Source: Burkholderiales bacterium (GTDB lineage: Bacteria > Pseudomonadota > Gammaproteobacteria > Burkholderiales > Burkholderiaceae_C). From it: DNA of 64,000 bases. The notes beneath the pieces are model-generated. The model had not been told where the DNA came from, searched no databases, and worked only from the letters and a program-made list of their open reading frames with translations. Positions 62,571 through 64,000 of this stretch are shown here, piece after piece. Positions within the stretch are counted from its first letter, which is position 1. Each line of letters starts with the position of its first letter. The position numbers were made by a program, and so were the translations under genes. Location of the stretch: assembly GCA_003963075.1 (NCBI GenBank), contig RXJV01000036.1, positions 1 to 64,000 of the forward strand, written 5' to 3'.

Positions 62571-63589
62571 GCCAGGGCCTCGACCAGCAGCTTGCCGCGG
62601 TGGTCGCCGGTGAACAGGCTCTGCAGCGCGCCCGGCAGCTGCTCGAAGCCCTGCACCACGGTCTCCTCGAACACGATCTCGCCGCGCTGCACCATCGGCC
62701 CGACCACGCGCAGCATCTCGTCCATGCGGTGCAGGTAGTCGCGGGCCAGCATGCCCTGGATGGTGGCGCGCTGGTAAAGCAGGTGATGCAGCAGGCGCGG
62801 GCCCAGCTCGGGCGTGTCCAGCCCGCCGGAGTACTGGCTGATGGCGCCGCAGATGACGATGCGGGCGCGGCGGTGGATCAGCGGAATGATGGCGTCGGTG
62901 ATCCAGCCGCCGACGTTGTCGAAGTACACGTCCACGCCGCCGGTCAGCGCGCGGATCTCGTCGGCGAGGGACTCGGTCGTGGCGTGGGCCTTGTAGTCCA
63001 CCGCCCAGGTCAGGCCCAGGCGTTCACGCAGCCAGCCACACTTGGCCGCGCCGCCGGCGATGCCCAGCACGCGGCAGCCGTTCTTCAGCGCGAACTGCGC
63101 CACCAGCGAGCCCACCGCGCCGGCCGCGCCGGACACGACGACCACCTCGCCCGCTTTGGGCCGGCCCGACTCCATCAGCCCGAACCAGGCCGTGCGCCCC
63201 GGCATGCCCAGCAAGCCAAGGGCCGTCGACGGCGGCGCCACGGCCGGGTCGAGCTTCCTCAGCACCGAGTGGTGCACCCGGGCGTGGGTCTGCCAGCCCA
63301 GCATGCCTTCCACCCAGTCGCCCGCGGCCAGCGCGGGCACCGACGAATCCAGCACCCGGCCGACGACGCCGGCCGTCTGCACCGTGTCGAGCGCATGCGG
63401 CAGCTCGTTGTAGGTCGGCTTGAGCGACTGGTTGATGCGCATATACGGGTCCACCGACCACCAGCGCGCCTCCACCAGCACCTCGCCGGCGGACAGCGCC
63501 GTGGCCAGCGGCGTGGTGACCAGCTCGTAGTGCTCGGGGCCGACCAGGCCCTCCGGGTGGCGGCGGTACAGCCACTGACGGTTGCTCAC
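62567..63589 (-). CDS. NADP-dependent oxidoreductase (MDR superfamily, curcumin/2-alkenal reductase type)
   Basis: VSNRQWLYRRHPEGLVGPEHYELV; VVVSGAAGAVGSLVAQFALKNGCRVLGIAGG; VDVYFDNVGG; GTG start at 63589 preferred, ATG at 63703 also open. Confidence 0.92.
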   Translation of the reverse strand: MSNRQWLYRRHPEGLVGPEHYELVTTPLATALSAGEVLVEARWWSVDPYMRINQSLKPTYNELPHALDTVQTAGVVGRVLDSSVPALAAGDWVEGMLGWQTHARVHHSVLRKLDPAVAPPSTALGLLGMPGRTAWFGLMESGRPKAGEVVVVSGAAGAVGSLVAQFALKNGCRVLGIAGGAAKCGWLRERLGLTWAVDYKAHATTESLADEIRALTGGVDVYFDNVGGWITDAIIPLIHRRARIVICGAISQYSGGLDTPELGPRLLHHLLYQRATIQGMLARDYLHRMDEMLRVVGPMVQRGEIVFEETVVQGFEQLPGALQSLFTGDHRGKLLVEALA

Positions 63590-63592
63590 CCA

Positions 63593-63685
63593 CCCCGTAG
63601 CGGCTTCGCCGGCCCCGTCAAGGGGGCGCTCCCGGCGGCCCGGCAGAGCCGGATCCGCGGGAGCCGCTGGGGAAGGCAGGACAGC
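63593..63685. repeat. Structured, likely dispersed GC-rich repeat in leader/extended N-terminus of the MDR oxidoreductase
   Basis: gctcccg (63628-63634) / cgggagc (63658-63664) inverted pair, plus ccccgtcaaggggg and ccggcagagccgg mini-hairpins. Confidence 0.5.
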
Positions 63686-63781
63686 TTGCGAAACAGTGTT
63701 CATGCGCCGCATTCTTCCGCCGCGTCTAGTGCCTGTGAAGCAAAACAAAGTCCACAATCGGTGCCCAGCCAGACACAACCC

Positions 63782-64000
63782 ATGGACATCGCCGACCTGC
63801 GCAGCTTCCTCGTCATCGCCCGCCACGCCAATCTGCGCGCCGCGGCGGACGAGCTGCACCAGACGCCGTCGGCCCTGTCCAAGGCGGTCAAGCGGCTGGA
63901 GGGGTCGCTCGCGACGCCGGTGTTCGACCGCGTCGGCAAGGCCATCCGGCTGAACGCGGCGGGCGAGCGGCTGCGCGAACGGGCGCTCGCGCTGGTGGCC
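63782..64000 (+). CDS. LysR family transcriptional regulator (truncated by window end)
   Basis: MDIADLRSFLVIARHANLRAAADELHQTPSALSKAVKRLEGSLATPVFDRVGKAIRLNAAGERL. Confidence 0.92.
   Translation, partial: MDIADLRSFLVIARHANLRAAADELHQTPSALSKAVKRLEGSLATPVFDRVGKAIRLNAAGERLRERALALVA

Overview
High-GC, gene-dense chromosomal window, most consistent with a Burkholderiales-type betaproteobacterium (inferred from GC content, PEP-CTERM proteins, and the mix of PHA synthase, gspB/exeA and ubiA/ubiC genes). No rRNA, convincing tRNA, CRISPR array, prophage or intact transposase was seen. About 55 coding regions are supported. Most are ordinary housekeeping or accessory genes: GSTs, LysR/TetR regulators, PbpC, UbiA, UbiC, ProC, Gdh, KefB-like antiporter, acyl-CoA dehydrogenase and several DUF proteins. 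The items I consider most worth a second look are: (1) a roughly 12 kb locus (45.5-58.5 kb) that joins a PHA-synthase-like protein, FabI, a four-protein ABC/HlyD/TolC-type efflux system, a MaoC-Pta fusion and an acetate kinase. It lies divergent from a TetR gene, with a near-perfect palindromic operator candidate between them; (2) a ~557 bp non-coding, multi-lobed nested inverted-repeat element (54076-54632) between the two ABC genes of that locus; (3) a predicted Tat-exported flavin amine oxidoreductase with cytochrome c and RidA (59.2-63.6 kb); (4) a trypsin-like protease carrying a PEP-CTERM anchor; (5) a membrane-anchored Ala/Glu/Arg-rich coiled coil ending in a receiver domain. All calls come from reading sequence and translations; no database search was run.
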